A DNA stretch of 64,000 bases from Actinomadura sp. NBRC 104425 (GCF_030269545.1 NZ_BSTN01000002.1:1-64000), one strand, 5' to 3'. Positions 25,774 to 35,129 are shown, counted from the first letter of the stretch. Numbers and translations: made by a program. Notes: generated by a model not told the origin, from the sequence alone.

Positions 25774-28700
25774 GTGAGCGTGTCGTGGACGCCGGACCGC
25801 CGTCCCTCGCTGCCGGGGCGGCTGGCCAGGCTCGGATTCAGCGAGGCGGGACGGGCCGAACGGCTGCTGAAGGAGGCCGAGGACGCCGGTGTCCCACTCG
25901 GCGACGACCTGCTGGACGGCCTGGGCGCCACGGCCGACCCGGACCTGGCTCTGGACGGGCTGCTGCGGCTGCTGACCGCCGCGTCCGGCGAGCCGCCGGC
26001 GGCACGCGAGCTGCGCGCGGCGCTGGAGCACGAGCCGCCGGTTCGCCGGCGGCTGCTGGCGGTGCTGGGGGTCAGCGCCGCCTTCGCCGACCACCTGGCC
26101 CGCCATCCCGGGCAGTGGCGGGCGCTGCGGGACGATGATGGATCGGTCCAAGCGGATCCGCGGACCGTCCTCCTGGGCGCCGTGGGCGCCGATCCGGACG
26201 CCGCCGAACCGGTCGCCCGCGACGCCTCCCCCGAGACGCTGGTGGCGCTGCGCGTCGCCTACCGGCGGCGGCTGCTCGGCCTGGCCGGCCGCGACCTGAC
26301 CGGCGCCGCCGACGTCGCCGAGGTGGCCGCCGAACTCGCCGACCTGGCCGCCGCGGCGCTGCAGGCGGGCCTGGCCGTGGCGCGCGCCGAGGTGCCCGAG
26401 CACACCGCCTGCCGGCTGGCCGTGATCGGCATGGGCAAGTGCGGCGGCCGCGAGCTCAACTACGTCAGCGACGTGGACGTGATCTTCGTGGCGGAGCCGC
26501 GCGACGGCCACCCCGAGGACGCCGCCATGCGCGCCGCCACCCGCCTGGCCTCGGCCATGATGCGGGCCTGCTCGGCGCACACCACCGAGGGCGCGCTGTG
26601 GGAGGTGGACGCCGCGCTGCGCCCCGAGGGCAAGGCCGGGCCGCTGGTGCGCTCGCTGGCCAGCCACCGCGCCTACTACGAGCGCTGGGCCAAGACCTGG
26701 GAGTTCCAGGCGCTACTGAAGGCCCGCCCCGTCGCCGGCGACCCCGACCTCGGCGCCCGCTACCTCGACATGATCACTCCGCTGGTGTGGCAGGCCGCGG
26801 CGGGGGAGGGGTTCGTCGACGAGGTGCAGTCGATGCGCCGCCGCGTCGAGGCCCACCTCAACCGCCGCGACCCGGCCGCCGAACGCGAGCTCAAGCTCGG
26901 CCCCGGCGGGCTGCGCGACGTGGAGTTCGCGGTGCAGCTGCTGCAGCTCGTGCACGGCCGCGCCGACGAGACGCTGCGCGGCCGCGGCACCCTGGAGGCG
27001 CTGGCCGCCCTGTCGGAGGGCGGGTACGTGGGCCGCGACGACGCCGCCGCGCTCGCCGCTGCCTACCGGTTCCTGCGCCGCGTCGAGCACCTGGTCCAGC
27101 TGCACCGGCTGCGCCGCACCCACGTGGTCCCCGAGGACCCGGCCGACCTGCGCCGCCTCGGCCGCGCCCTCGGCCTGCGCACCGACCCCGTCGGCGAGTT
27201 CACCGCGCAGTGGCGGCGGCACGCCCGCCAGGTGCGGCGGCTGCACGAGAAGCTGTTCTACCGGCCGCTGCTGCGCGCCGTGGCCCGCCTCCCCGGACCC
27301 GAGGCCCGCCTCACCCACGCGGCCGCCCGCACCCGCCTGGAGGCGCTCGGCTACGCCGATCCGGCGGGCGCGCTGCGGCACATCGAGGCGCTGACCGCCG
27401 GGGTGTCGCGGCGCGCCGCCATCCAGCGCACGCTGCTGCCGGTCATGCTCGGCTGGTTCGCCGACGCCCCCGACCCCGACGCGGGCCTGCTCGGCTTCCG
27501 CCAGGTCAGCGACGCCCTCGGCGCCACCCCCTGGTACCTGCGGCTGCTGCGCGACGAGGTCACCGTCGCCGAGCGCATGGCCTGGGTGCTGGGCTCCAGC
27601 CGGTACGCCACCGACCTGCTGCTGCGCGCCCCCGAGGCGGTGACCATGCTGGTCGGCGACGCCGAGCTGGCGCCGCGCCCGTACGAGGCGCTGCGCACCG
27701 AGGCGCTGGCCGCCGTGCGCCGCCACGCCCCCTCCGAGCCGGCCGCCGGGGCCGGCGCGGTGCTGCCCGCCGAGGAGGCCGTCGCCGTCGTGCGCGGGCT
27801 GCGCCGCCGCGAGCTGTTCCGCGTGGCCGTCGCCGACCTGCTCGACCTGGCCGACGTGCGCACCGTCGGGGAGGCGCTGTCCGACATCGCCGCCGTCACC
27901 GTCGAGGCCGCGCTGCAGGCCGCCATCGACAAGATCCAGATGGAGCGGCGGGGGCCGCTGCCCACCCGGATCGCCGTGGTGGCGATGGGCCGCTTCGGCG
28001 GGCACGAGCTCGGCTACGGCAGCGACGCCGACGTGATGTTCGTGCACGACCCGCTGCCCGGTGCCGACGAACGCGACGCGCACGCGGCCGCGCACGCCGT
28101 CGCCGAGGAGATGCGCCGCCTGCTGGCGCTGCCCGCCCCCGACCCGCCGCTGGAGATCGACCCCAACCTGCGCCCCGAGGGCCGCCAGGGCCCGCTGGTG
28201 CGCACGCTGGCCTCCTACGCCGCCTACTACGCCCGCTGGTCGGAGCCGTGGGAGAGCCAGGCCCTGCTGCGCGCCCACGCCACCATCGGCGACCGGGAGC
28301 TGTGCGAACGCTTCCACGCCGTCGTCGACCCGGTGCGCTGGCCCGAGGGCGGCATCGACGACGACGCCGTCCGGCAGATCCGGCGGCTGAAGGCCCGCAT
28401 GGAGTCCGAGCGGCTGCCCCGCGGCGTGGAGCGGCGCCTGCACATCAAGCTCGGCCCCGGCGGGCTGTCGGACGTCGAGTGGGTCGCCCAGCTGCTGCAG
28501 CTGCGCCACGCCCACGACGTGCCCGCGCTGCGCACCACCCGCACCCTCGCCACCCTGGAGGCGGCCGCCGCCGAGAACCTGCTCGCCCCCGCCGACGCCG
28601 AGGTGCTGGCGGACGCCTGGCAGCTGGCCACCCGCCTGCGCAACGCGATGATGCTGGTGCGCGGCCGGGCCTCCGACGTGCTGCCGACCGACCACCACCG

Positions 28701-28824
28701 CGAGCGCAGTTCCGTCAGCCGCATGCTCGGCTACCCCGGCACCGGCGACCTGCTGGAGGACTACCGCCGCCACGCCCGCCGCGCCCGCGCCGTGGTGGAA
28801 CGCGTCTTCTACGGCGAGGAGTGA
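25774..28824 (+). CDS. glnE: Bifunctional glutamine synthetase adenylyltransferase/deadenylase
   Basis: Adds AMP to, or phosphorolytically removes it from, a tyrosine of GlnA according to nitrogen state. The 1016-residue chain has two related nucleotidyltransferase domains: the first with GMGKCGGRELNYVSDVDVIF near 218 and the second with AMGRFGGHELGYGSDADVMF near 735. Each is followed by a helical domain containing LKLGPGGLRDVEF or IKLGPGGLSDVEW. The likely target is GlnA at 32163, which has the Tyr site; its neighbour GlnA2 does not. GTG start, leaderless. It converges on the PAP2 gene with a 4-base gap. Confidence 0.96.
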   Translation: MSVSWTPDRRPSLPGRLARLGFSEAGRAERLLKEAEDAGVPLGDDLLDGLGATADPDLALDGLLRLLTAASGEPPAARELRAALEHEPPVRRRLLAVLGVSAAFADHLARHPGQWRALRDDDGSVQADPRTVLLGAVGADPDAAEPVARDASPETLVALRVAYRRRLLGLAGRDLTGAADVAEVAAELADLAAAALQAGLAVARAEVPEHTACRLAVIGMGKCGGRELNYVSDVDVIFVAEPRDGHPEDAAMRAATRLASAMMRACSAHTTEGALWEVDAALRPEGKAGPLVRSLASHRAYYERWAKTWEFQALLKARPVAGDPDLGARYLDMITPLVWQAAAGEGFVDEVQSMRRRVEAHLNRRDPAAERELKLGPGGLRDVEFAVQLLQLVHGRADETLRGRGTLEALAALSEGGYVGRDDAAALAAAYRFLRRVEHLVQLHRLRRTHVVPEDPADLRRLGRALGLRTDPVGEFTAQWRRHARQVRRLHEKLFYRPLLRAVARLPGPEARLTHAAARTRLEALGYADPAGALRHIEALTAGVSRRAAIQRTLLPVMLGWFADAPDPDAGLLGFRQVSDALGATPWYLRLLRDEVTVAERMAWVLGSSRYATDLLLRAPEAVTMLVGDAELAPRPYEALRTEALAAVRRHAPSEPAAGAGAVLPAEEAVAVVRGLRRRELFRVAVADLLDLADVRTVGEALSDIAAVTVEAALQAAIDKIQMERRGPLPTRIAVVAMGRFGGHELGYGSDADVMFVHDPLPGADERDAHAAAHAVAEEMRRLLALPAPDPPLEIDPNLRPEGRQGPLVRTLASYAAYYARWSEPWESQALLRAHATIGDRELCERFHAVVDPVRWPEGGIDDDAVRQIRRLKARMESERLPRGVERRLHIKLGPGGLSDVEWVAQLLQLRHAHDVPALRTTRTLATLEAAAAENLLAPADAEVLADAWQLATRLRNAMMLVRGRASDVLPTDHHRERSSVSRMLGYPGTGDLLEDYRRHARRARAVVERVFYGEE

Positions 28825-28828
28825 CCGG

Positions 28829-29788
28829 CTAGGGGGTCGAGGACTGACCGGTGGCGCGGGCCGGGAGCAGGACGGCGAAGGCCCGGAACGCGCCCCGGCC
28901 CAGGACGACGCCGCAGGCCAGCGCGACCGCGCCGCCGACGGCGTCCAGCAGGTAGTGGTTCGCGGTCCCTATGATCACGAAGATGGTGGCGGTCGGGTAC
29001 AGCGCGGCCGCCGGCACCGCCCAGGGCCGCCGCCGCCCGGCCACCCCGATCACCGCCATCGCGCACCACAGCGACCACGCCGTGTGCATCGACGGCATCG
29101 CCGCGTACTGGTTGGACACCGACGCCATCGGCGAGGAGCCGTAGATGCCCCACGTCCCGAAGCTGATCACCGTGTCGGTGAAGCCGGGCAGCATGCGCGG
29201 CGGCGCCAGCGGATACAGCCAGAAGCCGACCAGCCCCACCATCGTCGTGGCGAACAGGACCGTGCGGTAGGCCGCGTACCGGTCAGGGTGCCGCGTGTAC
29301 AGCCACACCAGCACGCCGATCGTCACGGCGAAGTGCATCGTGGCGTAGAAGTAGTTCGCCGGAACCGCCAGCCAGGCGTGCTCGGCGAACAGCCGGTTCA
29401 GCGTGTACTCGATGTCGAGGTGCAGGTCGTACTCCAGGGCGAGGATCTCCTGCGCCCGGTGCGCGGCGGTGGCGTGGTCGGCCGGCACCAGGTTGCGGAC
29501 CATCGAGTAGCAGCCGTAGCAGATCGTGATCAGCAGCAGCTCCGGCCACAGCCGGGGACGGCGCGCTGCGCGCCGCGCGACGGCGCCGCCCGGGGATCGC
29601 CGCCCCGGCGCGTCGTCCGTCCCGGGCACGAGCCCCGCGATCCTGGAGGCCCGGCTACCGCGCACCCGAGGACCGGCCGGAGCGGAGTGGCGTGCCGCCC
29701 GCATCCCTGATGCCGGGGTCCGTTCGGGGGGTGTCGCCAGCCGTCCGCCGTCCGGGCGCGGACCGTCCGCGCCGCCTCGCCTTCGCAT
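28829..29788 (-). CDS. PAP2-superfamily membrane phosphatase-like protein (Aur1/IPC-type), copy 1
   Basis: A 319-residue protein with a long basic, Pro-rich cytoplasmic N-terminus (about 85 residues) and about six membrane helices. The PAP2-type active-site blocks are NQYAAMPSMHTAWSLW (Ser-Met-His) and GTANHYLLDAVGG (His and Asp), the second matching PAP2_3 enzymes that act on lipid or lipid-linked substrates such as inositol phosphoryl-lipid transferases. GGAGG precedes ATG 29788. It is a paralogue of the next gene; both are minus strand and 16 bases apart. Substrate unknown. Confidence 0.85.
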   Translation of the reverse strand: MRRRGGADGPRPDGGRLATPPERTPASGMRAARHSAPAGPRVRGSRASRIAGLVPGTDDAPGRRSPGGAVARRAARRPRLWPELLLITICYGCYSMVRNLVPADHATAAHRAQEILALEYDLHLDIEYTLNRLFAEHAWLAVPANYFYATMHFAVTIGVLVWLYTRHPDRYAAYRTVLFATTMVGLVGFWLYPLAPPRMLPGFTDTVISFGTWGIYGSSPMASVSNQYAAMPSMHTAWSLWCAMAVIGVAGRRRPWAVPAAALYPTATIFVIIGTANHYLLDAVGGAVALACGVVLGRGAFRAFAVLLPARATGQSSTP

Positions 29789-29804
29789 GAAGTTGTGCCT
29801 CCGC

Positions 29805-30650
29805 CTACCGCTCGGCCCCCGCGGCCACCACGGTCCGCACGGTCGTCGCCCGCCGCGTCCGCTCCGGCAGCGCGTGGCGGTACCGAAGCCAGGACGCGTA
29901 CAGGGCGGCCGCGATCAACGCGATGCCCGCCGCCGCGTCCAGCACGTAGTGGTTGGCGGTGGCCAGGATGACGGCCACCGTCGTGGCCGGATAGACGACG
30001 CCGAGCACCCGCACCCACCGGCGGGCCGCCAGCCGAACCAGCACGAACCCGCACCACAGCGCCCATCCCGCGTGCATCGACGGCATGGCCGCGTACTGGT
30101 TGGTCAGCGTGCCGGACGCGTCGCTGGCGTACAGCCCCATCGAGTGCAGGGCCGTCACCGGGTCCACGAACCCCTCGTGCTCCAGGAACCGCGGCGGGGC
30201 CAGGGGGTACAGCCAGAACCCCAGCAGCGCCGCGCCCGTGGCCGCCATGATGCCCGTGCGCAGCCACCGGTAGTGGACGGGGTGCCGCCGGTACACCCAG
30301 ACGACGACGCCCAGGGTCACCGCGAAGTGGGCGGTGGCGTAGAAGACGTTGGCGGCGCGCGCCAGCCAGGGCGCCTCCAGCAGCAGCCGGTTGAGGCCCA
30401 GCTCGACGTCGATGCCCAGGGACCGCTCGAACGCCAGAACCTGGTCGGCATGGGTGAACGCCGGCCCCGTGCCGTCCTGAACCAGGATCAGCCTCGTGAG
30501 CGTATAACCCGTGTAGAACAGAACGATCAGCGCCAGCTCGCGCCACACCGACGGCGCGAACGACCCCACGGCACCCGCCCGGGGCCGCGCCGTGCCGCGG
30601 CCGGGGGGTGCGAACCGGCTGGGGGTGGCCGTGGGGGCGGTTTGGACCAT
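29805..30650 (-). CDS. PAP2-superfamily membrane phosphatase-like protein (Aur1/IPC-type), copy 2
   Basis: A 281-residue paralogue of the downstream gene, sharing GFWLYPLAPPR, NQYAAMPSMHAGWALWC and ATANHYVLDAAAG. It lacks most of the long N-terminal extension of its partner. About six transmembrane helices. The start ATG 30650 (MVQTAPTATP) is preferred to ATG 30689, which would lie inside palindromic promoter DNA. It is the first gene of a two-gene operon. Members of this subgroup transfer or hydrolyse phosphoryl head groups on lipids; the pair may have split functions (inference). Confidence 0.85.
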   Translation of the reverse strand: MVQTAPTATPSRFAPPGRGTARPRAGAVGSFAPSVWRELALIVLFYTGYTLTRLILVQDGTGPAFTHADQVLAFERSLGIDVELGLNRLLLEAPWLARAANVFYATAHFAVTLGVVVWVYRRHPVHYRWLRTGIMAATGAALLGFWLYPLAPPRFLEHEGFVDPVTALHSMGLYASDASGTLTNQYAAMPSMHAGWALWCGFVLVRLAARRWVRVLGVVYPATTVAVILATANHYVLDAAAGIALIAAALYASWLRYRHALPERTRRATTVRTVVAAGAER

Positions 30651-30673
30651 GCCGCCTATCCTCGCCGCGGGCC

Positions 30674-30720
30674 TCTCAATTGAGATCACCGGGACGAATG
30701 GTCTTCTTCTCAGACTTGAG
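30674..30720 (-). promoter_or_regulatory. Two related palindromes before the PAP2 operon
   Basis: TCTCAATTGAGA (30674-30685) is a perfect 12-base palindrome, and CTCA-GACT-TGAG (30709-30720) is a second inverted repeat with the same arms. They lie 24-70 bases before the PAP2 start and may be operator sites for an unknown regulator. Confidence 0.4.
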
Positions 30721-30847
30721 TAGTACGCGCCCGAGGGGACTTCGGACCTTCAGGGGGAGGAGGCGCGGTGTCCCCCCGATGAAGTGCAAGGATGCCCCTG
30801 ATGAACAGGCGCGGTCGTCTCGCCGCGTCTACTCCGGGAGGGATGCT

Positions 30848-31273
30848 TCAGGCGGAGCGGCCCTCTCCGGACGACCCGGGCAGCACCTGCTCCACGGTCA
30901 TCGGCTCCTTGAGCGCGTTGCCGACCGTGCAGTAGCTCGCGTGCACCCTGCGGGCCACGGCCTCGAACACCTCGGCGGCCTTCTCCTCGCCCTCGGGCAG
31001 CTCCACCTCGTAATCGATCGTGATCGTGCCCAGCCTGCTGGTGGCGACCTTGTCGGCGCGGACGGTGGCGGCCAGCCGCGCCGGCCGGTGCCCGCGCCCC
31101 GCGGTCAGCGGCTCCACGGTGACCAGCTCGCAGCCGCCCAGCGCGGCCAGCAGCAGCTCGACGGGCGTGAACGCGCCCGGCGTCTCCCCGGAGCCGTCGA
31201 CGGCGACCCGCGCCCCACGGTCGTTGACCGCTTCGAAACCGTCGTCGGTGCGCCGGACCCTTACCGTGGCCAT
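30848..31273 (-). CDS. OsmC-family protein
   Basis: A 141-residue cytoplasmic OsmC/Ohr-fold protein that, in this family, reduces organic or fatty-acid hydroperoxides with two cysteines. The two expected Cys positions are present: LLLAALGGCELVTVEPL and HASYCTVGNALKEPM. The latter also carries the conserved VGNALK stretch. GGGGATCAG before ATG 31273 is the probable ribosome site. It stands alone, divergent from nothing close, with a short spacer to the PAP2 promoter. Confidence 0.88.
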   Translation of the reverse strand: MATVRVRRTDDGFEAVNDRGARVAVDGSGETPGAFTPVELLLAALGGCELVTVEPLTAGRGHRPARLAATVRADKVATSRLGTITIDYEVELPEGEEKAAEVFEAVARRVHASYCTVGNALKEPMTVEQVLPGSSGEGRSA

Positions 31274-31368
31274 CTGATCCCCTTGTGCTCGTCGCGTCGC
31301 CCGGGCCCCGCCCGGGCGCCCGTCGGCGCAACAAGATCAGCGGCTCGGATGTTCCCCCGGCGGGAGGG

Positions 31369-31957
31369 TCACCCGACCTTCAGGGGCCGGCCGTCCGCGC
31401 CGGACGTGGTGATGATGCCGGCGGACTGGCGGAGCGGCAGCCCGGCGCCGTTGTCGGGGGCGAGCGGATTGGCCGCCTTGACCCGCGTCACACCGGTGGC
31501 GGCGTAGACGGCGGGGGCCCGGACGGGGTGTGCGGCTTCTGCGCGGCGCCGCCGACGCCATGGCGGCCTTGGGTTTCGCGTCGTCGTCCGCGCCGCTGAA
31601 GCCGTCCAGCGGCACGCCGTACACCTGCACCGCGGGCGCTGCGGCCGTCGCGCGCCTCCCAAGCTCGGGCCCGGACGCCACCGGCGCGCCGGCCTGGCCC
31701 GGACGGCCGCCGGCGCCGCCGGGGCGGGCCGGTGGCGCCCGCCGCCGGACGTGCTGCCCGGACGCCCCGCCGCGGCCTGGTGCGGCCGGCCGCCGGTGAC
31801 GCTCTCAGGGTAGGCCGGGCGGTCACTGTCCGTCACCGCGCGAAGACGCCTGGCGCCCACTGGCCAGGGAGCTGTCACCCGTGAGCGATGCGGCCGAGGT
31901 CAGGACCCCTGTCACGCACAGTGCCGCCGCCGCCGCGGTGGGCGAGCCCAGGCGCAT
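31369..31957 (-). pseudogene. Decayed gene for a secreted protein, several frameshifts
   Basis: No intact gene fills 31274-32162. On the minus strand a signal peptide starts at 31957 (MRLGSPTAAAAALCVTGVLT, then SAASLTGDSS) but stops after about 44 codons. Protein-like sequence continues in other frames: AVQVYGVPLDGFSGADDDA around 31600, and VYAATGVTRVKAANPLAPDN ending at the stop at 31369. Joining them needs at least two frame changes. Either an inactivated secreted-protein gene or base-calling errors would explain this. No family is recognised. Bases 31958-32162 hold nothing I can identify. Confidence 0.45.
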
Positions 31958-32162
31958 GCGAAAAGGCCGCCCGACCGCCTGCCCGTTGCGGACCGGCGGC
32001 CGGGCGGCCGCTCGCTTGCCGACGTGCCCCTGGCGATGCCCTCAAGCAGCCCCGGATACCGCGACGCCCGGTCGGGCGCCGCGATCAGACGTCGTAGTGC
32101 AACTCAGACGGAACCAGGCGGGGGCACGCTGATGATGTGCCAGGTCAGCGCGCCCCGACCGG

Positions 32163-33587
32163 TCACACGTCGTAGTAGAGCTCGAACTCGTGCGGGTGGG
32201 GGCGCAGGCGGATCGGGTCGATCTCGAACTCGCGCTTCATGGAGATCCAGGTCTCGATGAGGTCGGGGGTGAACACCCCGCCCTCCAGGAGGAAGTCGTG
32301 GTCGTCCTCCAGGGCGTCCAGGACCTTCTCCAGCGAGCCGGGCACCTGCGGGATGGCGCGGGCCTCCTCGGGCGGCAGCTCGTAGAGGTCCTTGTCCACC
32401 GGCTCGGCGGGCTCGATCTTGTTCTTGATGCCGTCCAGGCCCGCCATCAGCATCGCCGAGAAGGCCAGGTACGGGTTGCAGGACGGGTCCGGCACGCGGA
32501 ACTCGACCCGCTTGGCCTTGGGGTTGGAGCCGGTGATCGGGATGCGGATGCAGGCCGACCGGTTGCGCTGCGAGTACACCAGGTTGACCGGGGCCTCGAA
32601 GCCGGGCACCAGGCGGTGGTAGGAGTTCACCGTCGGGTTGGTGAAGGCCAGCAGCGCCGGGGCGTGCTTGAGCAGGCCGCCGATGTAGTAGCGGGCGGTG
32701 TCCGACAGGCCCGCGTAGCCGACCTCGTCGTAGAACAGCGGCGAGCCGTCCTTCCACAGCGACTGGTGGCAGTGCATGCCCGACCCGTTGTCACCGAAGA
32801 TCGGCTTGGGCATGAACGTCACCGTCTTGCCCGCGGCGCGCGCCACGTTCTTGACGACGTACTTGTAGAGCAGCAGGTTGTCGGCCGTCTTCAGCAGCGT
32901 GTCGAAGCGGAAGTCGATCTCGGCCTGGCCCGCCGTGCCGACCTCGTGGTGCTGCATCTCCACCTGGACGCCCACCCCGAGCAGCTGGGAGACCATCTCC
33001 GAGCGCAGGTCGGTGAAGTGGTCCATCGGGGGGACGGGGAAGTAGCCGCCCTTGTACGGCGGCTTGGCGCCGAGGTTGCCGCCGGCCTCCTCGCGCCCGG
33101 TGTTCCAGGCGCCCTCGACCGAGTCGAGGAAGTAGTAGCCCGCGTTCTGCTTGGTCTCGAAGCGGACGTCGTCGAAGATGTAGAACTCGGCCTCGGGGCC
33201 GAAGAACGCGGTGTCGGCGATGCCGGTGCCGCGCAGGTACTCCTGCGCCTTCTTGGCCACGTTGCGCGGGTCGCGGCTGTAGGGCTCGCCGGTCAGCGGG
33301 TCGTGGACGAAGAAGTTGAGGTTGAGGGTCTTGTGCTGGCGGAACGGGTCGAGCACCGCGGTGCTCGGGTCCGGCAGCAGCAGCATGTCCGACTCGTGGA
33401 TCTCCTGGAAGCCGCGGACCGACGAGCCGTCGAACATCAGCCCCTCGGTGAAGACGCTCTCGCCGAAGCTCTCCACGGGGAACGTGAAGTGCTGCATCTT
33501 CCCGGGCAGGTCGACGAATCGACAGTCGACGAAACGCACGCCTTCGCGTTCGATATAGCTCAGGACCTCTTCGGCGCTGCTGAACAT
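32163..33587 (-). CDS. glnA: Glutamine synthetase type I (GlnA1, adenylylation-regulated)
   Basis: Main ammonia-assimilating enzyme, a dodecamer making glutamine from glutamate, NH4+ and ATP. The 474-residue chain starts [20 protein letters not shown] and has [52 protein letters not shown] and [10 protein letters not shown]. Near residue 401 it carries DKDLYELPP, the Tyr site for AMP addition by GlnE. AAGGAGG precedes ATG 33587. A complete GlnR box lies 50-87 bases upstream, so it should respond to nitrogen limitation. Confidence 0.97.
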   Translation of the reverse strand: MFSSAEEVLSYIEREGVRFVDCRFVDLPGKMQHFTFPVESFGESVFTEGLMFDGSSVRGFQEIHESDMLLLPDPSTAVLDPFRQHKTLNLNFFVHDPLTGEPYSRDPRNVAKKAQEYLRGTGIADTAFFGPEAEFYIFDDVRFETKQNAGYYFLDSVEGAWNTGREEAGGNLGAKPPYKGGYFPVPPMDHFTDLRSEMVSQLLGVGVQVEMQHHEVGTAGQAEIDFRFDTLLKTADNLLLYKYVVKNVARAAGKTVTFMPKPIFGDNGSGMHCHQSLWKDGSPLFYDEVGYAGLSDTARYYIGGLLKHAPALLAFTNPTVNSYHRLVPGFEAPVNLVYSQRNRSACIRIPITGSNPKAKRVEFRVPDPSCNPYLAFSAMLMAGLDGIKNKIEPAEPVDKDLYELPPEEARAIPQVPGSLEKVLDALEDDHDFLLEGGVFTPDLIETWISMKREFEIDPIRLRPHPHEFELYYDV

Positions 33588-33636
33588 CCAGCCTCCTTGG
33601 GGCGCTTTCGGCTCCAGAGGAGGCTATGGCCAGGCC

Positions 33637-33674
33637 GTTTCCCTACCGTGTCCCATATGTTTCGCGTGTGTTAC
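33637..33674 (-). promoter_or_regulatory. GlnR box upstream of glnA
   Basis: Read on the minus strand the site is GTAAC-N6-GAAAC-N6-GACAC-N6-GAAAC, fitting the double a/b consensus gTnAC-n6-GAAAC with every spacer exactly 6. It lies 50 bases before the glnA start codon. GlnR is the OmpR-type nitrogen regulator of actinobacteria. Confidence 0.85.
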
Positions 33675-33820
33675 GGCTCACGTTGGGTGGCGGTTTTGGG
33701 GGCGTCCGTGCCGTTTCACTAAGTTTCATCGGTCCCGTGAGCCTCGCCGGTGTCCGGCGGCGTCGCCGGCCGCGGGGAGCCGATGGGGACCCACCGCGGG
33801 GAGCGGATAGCGTAGAGGCC

Positions 33821-34309
33821 ATGAGCAGCAGCGGTAAGGAGCGGCCCGCCGCGGGGGCGCGGTGGACGCAGACGTGGCTGGGCGGCGCCCGCTCGGCCGG
33901 TGCGGACCTCGGCTACCCGGGCGAGCGGCTCGGGTTGCCCGAGCAGGGCGGCGGAGCCGTCGCCGGGTACGGCCGCCGCCTGCTGGCCCTGTTCATCGAC
34001 TGGGGGCTGTCCCTGCTGGTCGCCAGCCTCCTGGCGCGCGTGTTCGAGCTGTCGCCGCCCGAGCGCAGCCTGACGACGCTGCTGGTGTTCGGCGTGCAGG
34101 CCTGGGTGCTGGTCGGGCTGCTCGGCATCACGATCGGCAAGCGGATCTGCGGCATCCGGGTGGCGCGGCTGGACGGCCGCCCCGTCGGGCCCGTATGGGG
34201 GCTGGCCCGCGCCGTCCTGCTGGTGGCGGTCGTGCCCGCGCTGATCTGGGACCGCGACCACCGCGGCCTGCACGACCGCGCCGCCAACACCATCGTCGTC
34301 AACCTCTGA
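33821..34309 (+). CDS. RDD-family membrane protein
   Basis: A 162-residue protein with about three transmembrane helices. It has the diagnostic first-helix motif GYGRRLLALFIDWGLSLLV (Arg and Asp), the segment ITIGKRICGIRVARLDG and the end DRDHRGLHDRAANTIVV. RDD proteins are poorly understood; some are ion antiporters. Position beside glnA and DUF4191 matches the mycobacterial Rv2219A arrangement as remembered. GAGG a few bases before ATG 33821 is a modest ribosome site. Confidence 0.88.
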   Translation: MSSSGKERPAAGARWTQTWLGGARSAGADLGYPGERLGLPEQGGGAVAGYGRRLLALFIDWGLSLLVASLLARVFELSPPERSLTTLLVFGVQAWVLVGLLGITIGKRICGIRVARLDGRPVGPVWGLARAVLLVAVVPALIWDRDHRGLHDRAANTIVVNL

Positions 34310-34370
34310 CGCGCTCCCCGCAGCCCCGCAGAGCACGGGCAGGGCCCGCACACCGGACACGAACACCAAG

Positions 34371-34399
34371 AAGCGCCCCCGGACCGGGGGCGCTTTCTT
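34371..34399. terminator. Bidirectional terminator between RDD and DUF4191 genes
   Basis: AAGCGCCCCCGG (34371-34382) and CCGGGGGCGCTT (34384-34395) form a perfect GC-rich stem flanked by A/T residues (CAAGAA before, TTTCTT after), so it can stop transcription in both directions. Confidence 0.8.
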
Positions 34400-34420
34400 G
34401 CGCGTCGTACAGGGAGGCGG

Positions 34421-35116
34421 TCAGCGCATCTTGGGCTTGGGCCCCTTGGGCATCCGGACGCCCTTCGGCATCGGGCCCTTGGGCATCTGCATGGCGCGGG
34501 GGAGCGCCCGCAGCCGGTCGTTCAGCTCGCCGACCTGCCCCTTGGTGAGGTTGCGGGGAAGCTTCATCAGGTGCCGCTGCAGCTTGTCCACCGGGATCTG
34601 GCCGTCGGCGTCGCCGACCTGCACGTCGTAGATCGGCACCTGCTGGGCGGCGCGCGCGATGCGCTTCTTCTCCGCCCCCAGCAGCGCCTTCACCCGGTTG
34701 GGCGGGCCCTCGGACACCAGGATCACCCCGGGGCGCCCCACCACGCGGTGCACCATGTCGAGGTTGCGGTTGCCGGCGACGGCCTCGGTGACCGTCCAGT
34801 TGCCGCGCATGCTCTTCAGGATCGCCGCGGCCGCGCCCGGCTGCCCGGCGATCATCTTGTACTGCGCGCGCTGCGCCAGCTGACCGAACACGATCATGCC
34901 GACGGCGGCCGCGGCCAGCAGCGCCAGCGGGATGAAGAACCACAGGCTGCCGACGACCACCCCGATCAGGATGACGACGACCAGGGTGCCGAGCGCGGAG
35001 GCGAACACGATCGGCAGGGCCTTGGGATCGGCCTGCTTGAGCAGCCGGGCGACCAGTCGGATCTGCTGGAAGCGGCCCGGACGCTCCTGGGCCCCGTCCG
35101 TCGGCTTGTTCGACAT
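34421..35116 (-). CDS. DUF4191 membrane protein
   Basis: A 231-residue protein with two adjacent transmembrane helices (about residues 40-85: LPIVFASALGTLVVVILIGV, then WFFIPLALLAAAAVGMIVFG) and a cytoplasmic C-terminal part with MVHRVVGRPGVILVSEG and VPIYDVQVGD. The tail is basic and Pro/Lys/Met-rich (MQMPKGPMPKGVRMPKGPKP). It is a conserved actinobacterial family of unknown function always near lipA in my recollection. ATG 35116 (MSNKPTDG) is 7 bases from a TATCCT box. Confidence 0.85.
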   Translation of the reverse strand: MSNKPTDGAQERPGRFQQIRLVARLLKQADPKALPIVFASALGTLVVVILIGVVVGSLWFFIPLALLAAAAVGMIVFGQLAQRAQYKMIAGQPGAAAAILKSMRGNWTVTEAVAGNRNLDMVHRVVGRPGVILVSEGPPNRVKALLGAEKKRIARAAQQVPIYDVQVGDADGQIPVDKLQRHLMKLPRNLTKGQVGELNDRLRALPRAMQMPKGPMPKGVRMPKGPKPKMR

Positions 35117-35123
35117 GGCCTCA

Positions 35124-35129
35124 AGGATA
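35124..35129 (-). promoter_or_regulatory. -10 box for leaderless DUF4191 gene
   Basis: TATCCT on the minus strand, 7 bases before ATG 35116. It supports this start over an upstream in-frame GTG/ATG at about 35155. Confidence 0.45.

Noticed and set aside
31888..32097. Short plus-strand frames between the decayed gene and glnA
   Set aside because: No ribosome site and no protein-like pattern; the opposite strand carries the signal-peptide remnant, which explains part of the openness.
33713..33727. Two GTTTC elements that could be a second GlnR site before glnA
   Set aside because: Their spacing is one base short of the GlnR repeat period and the matching GTnAC elements are missing.
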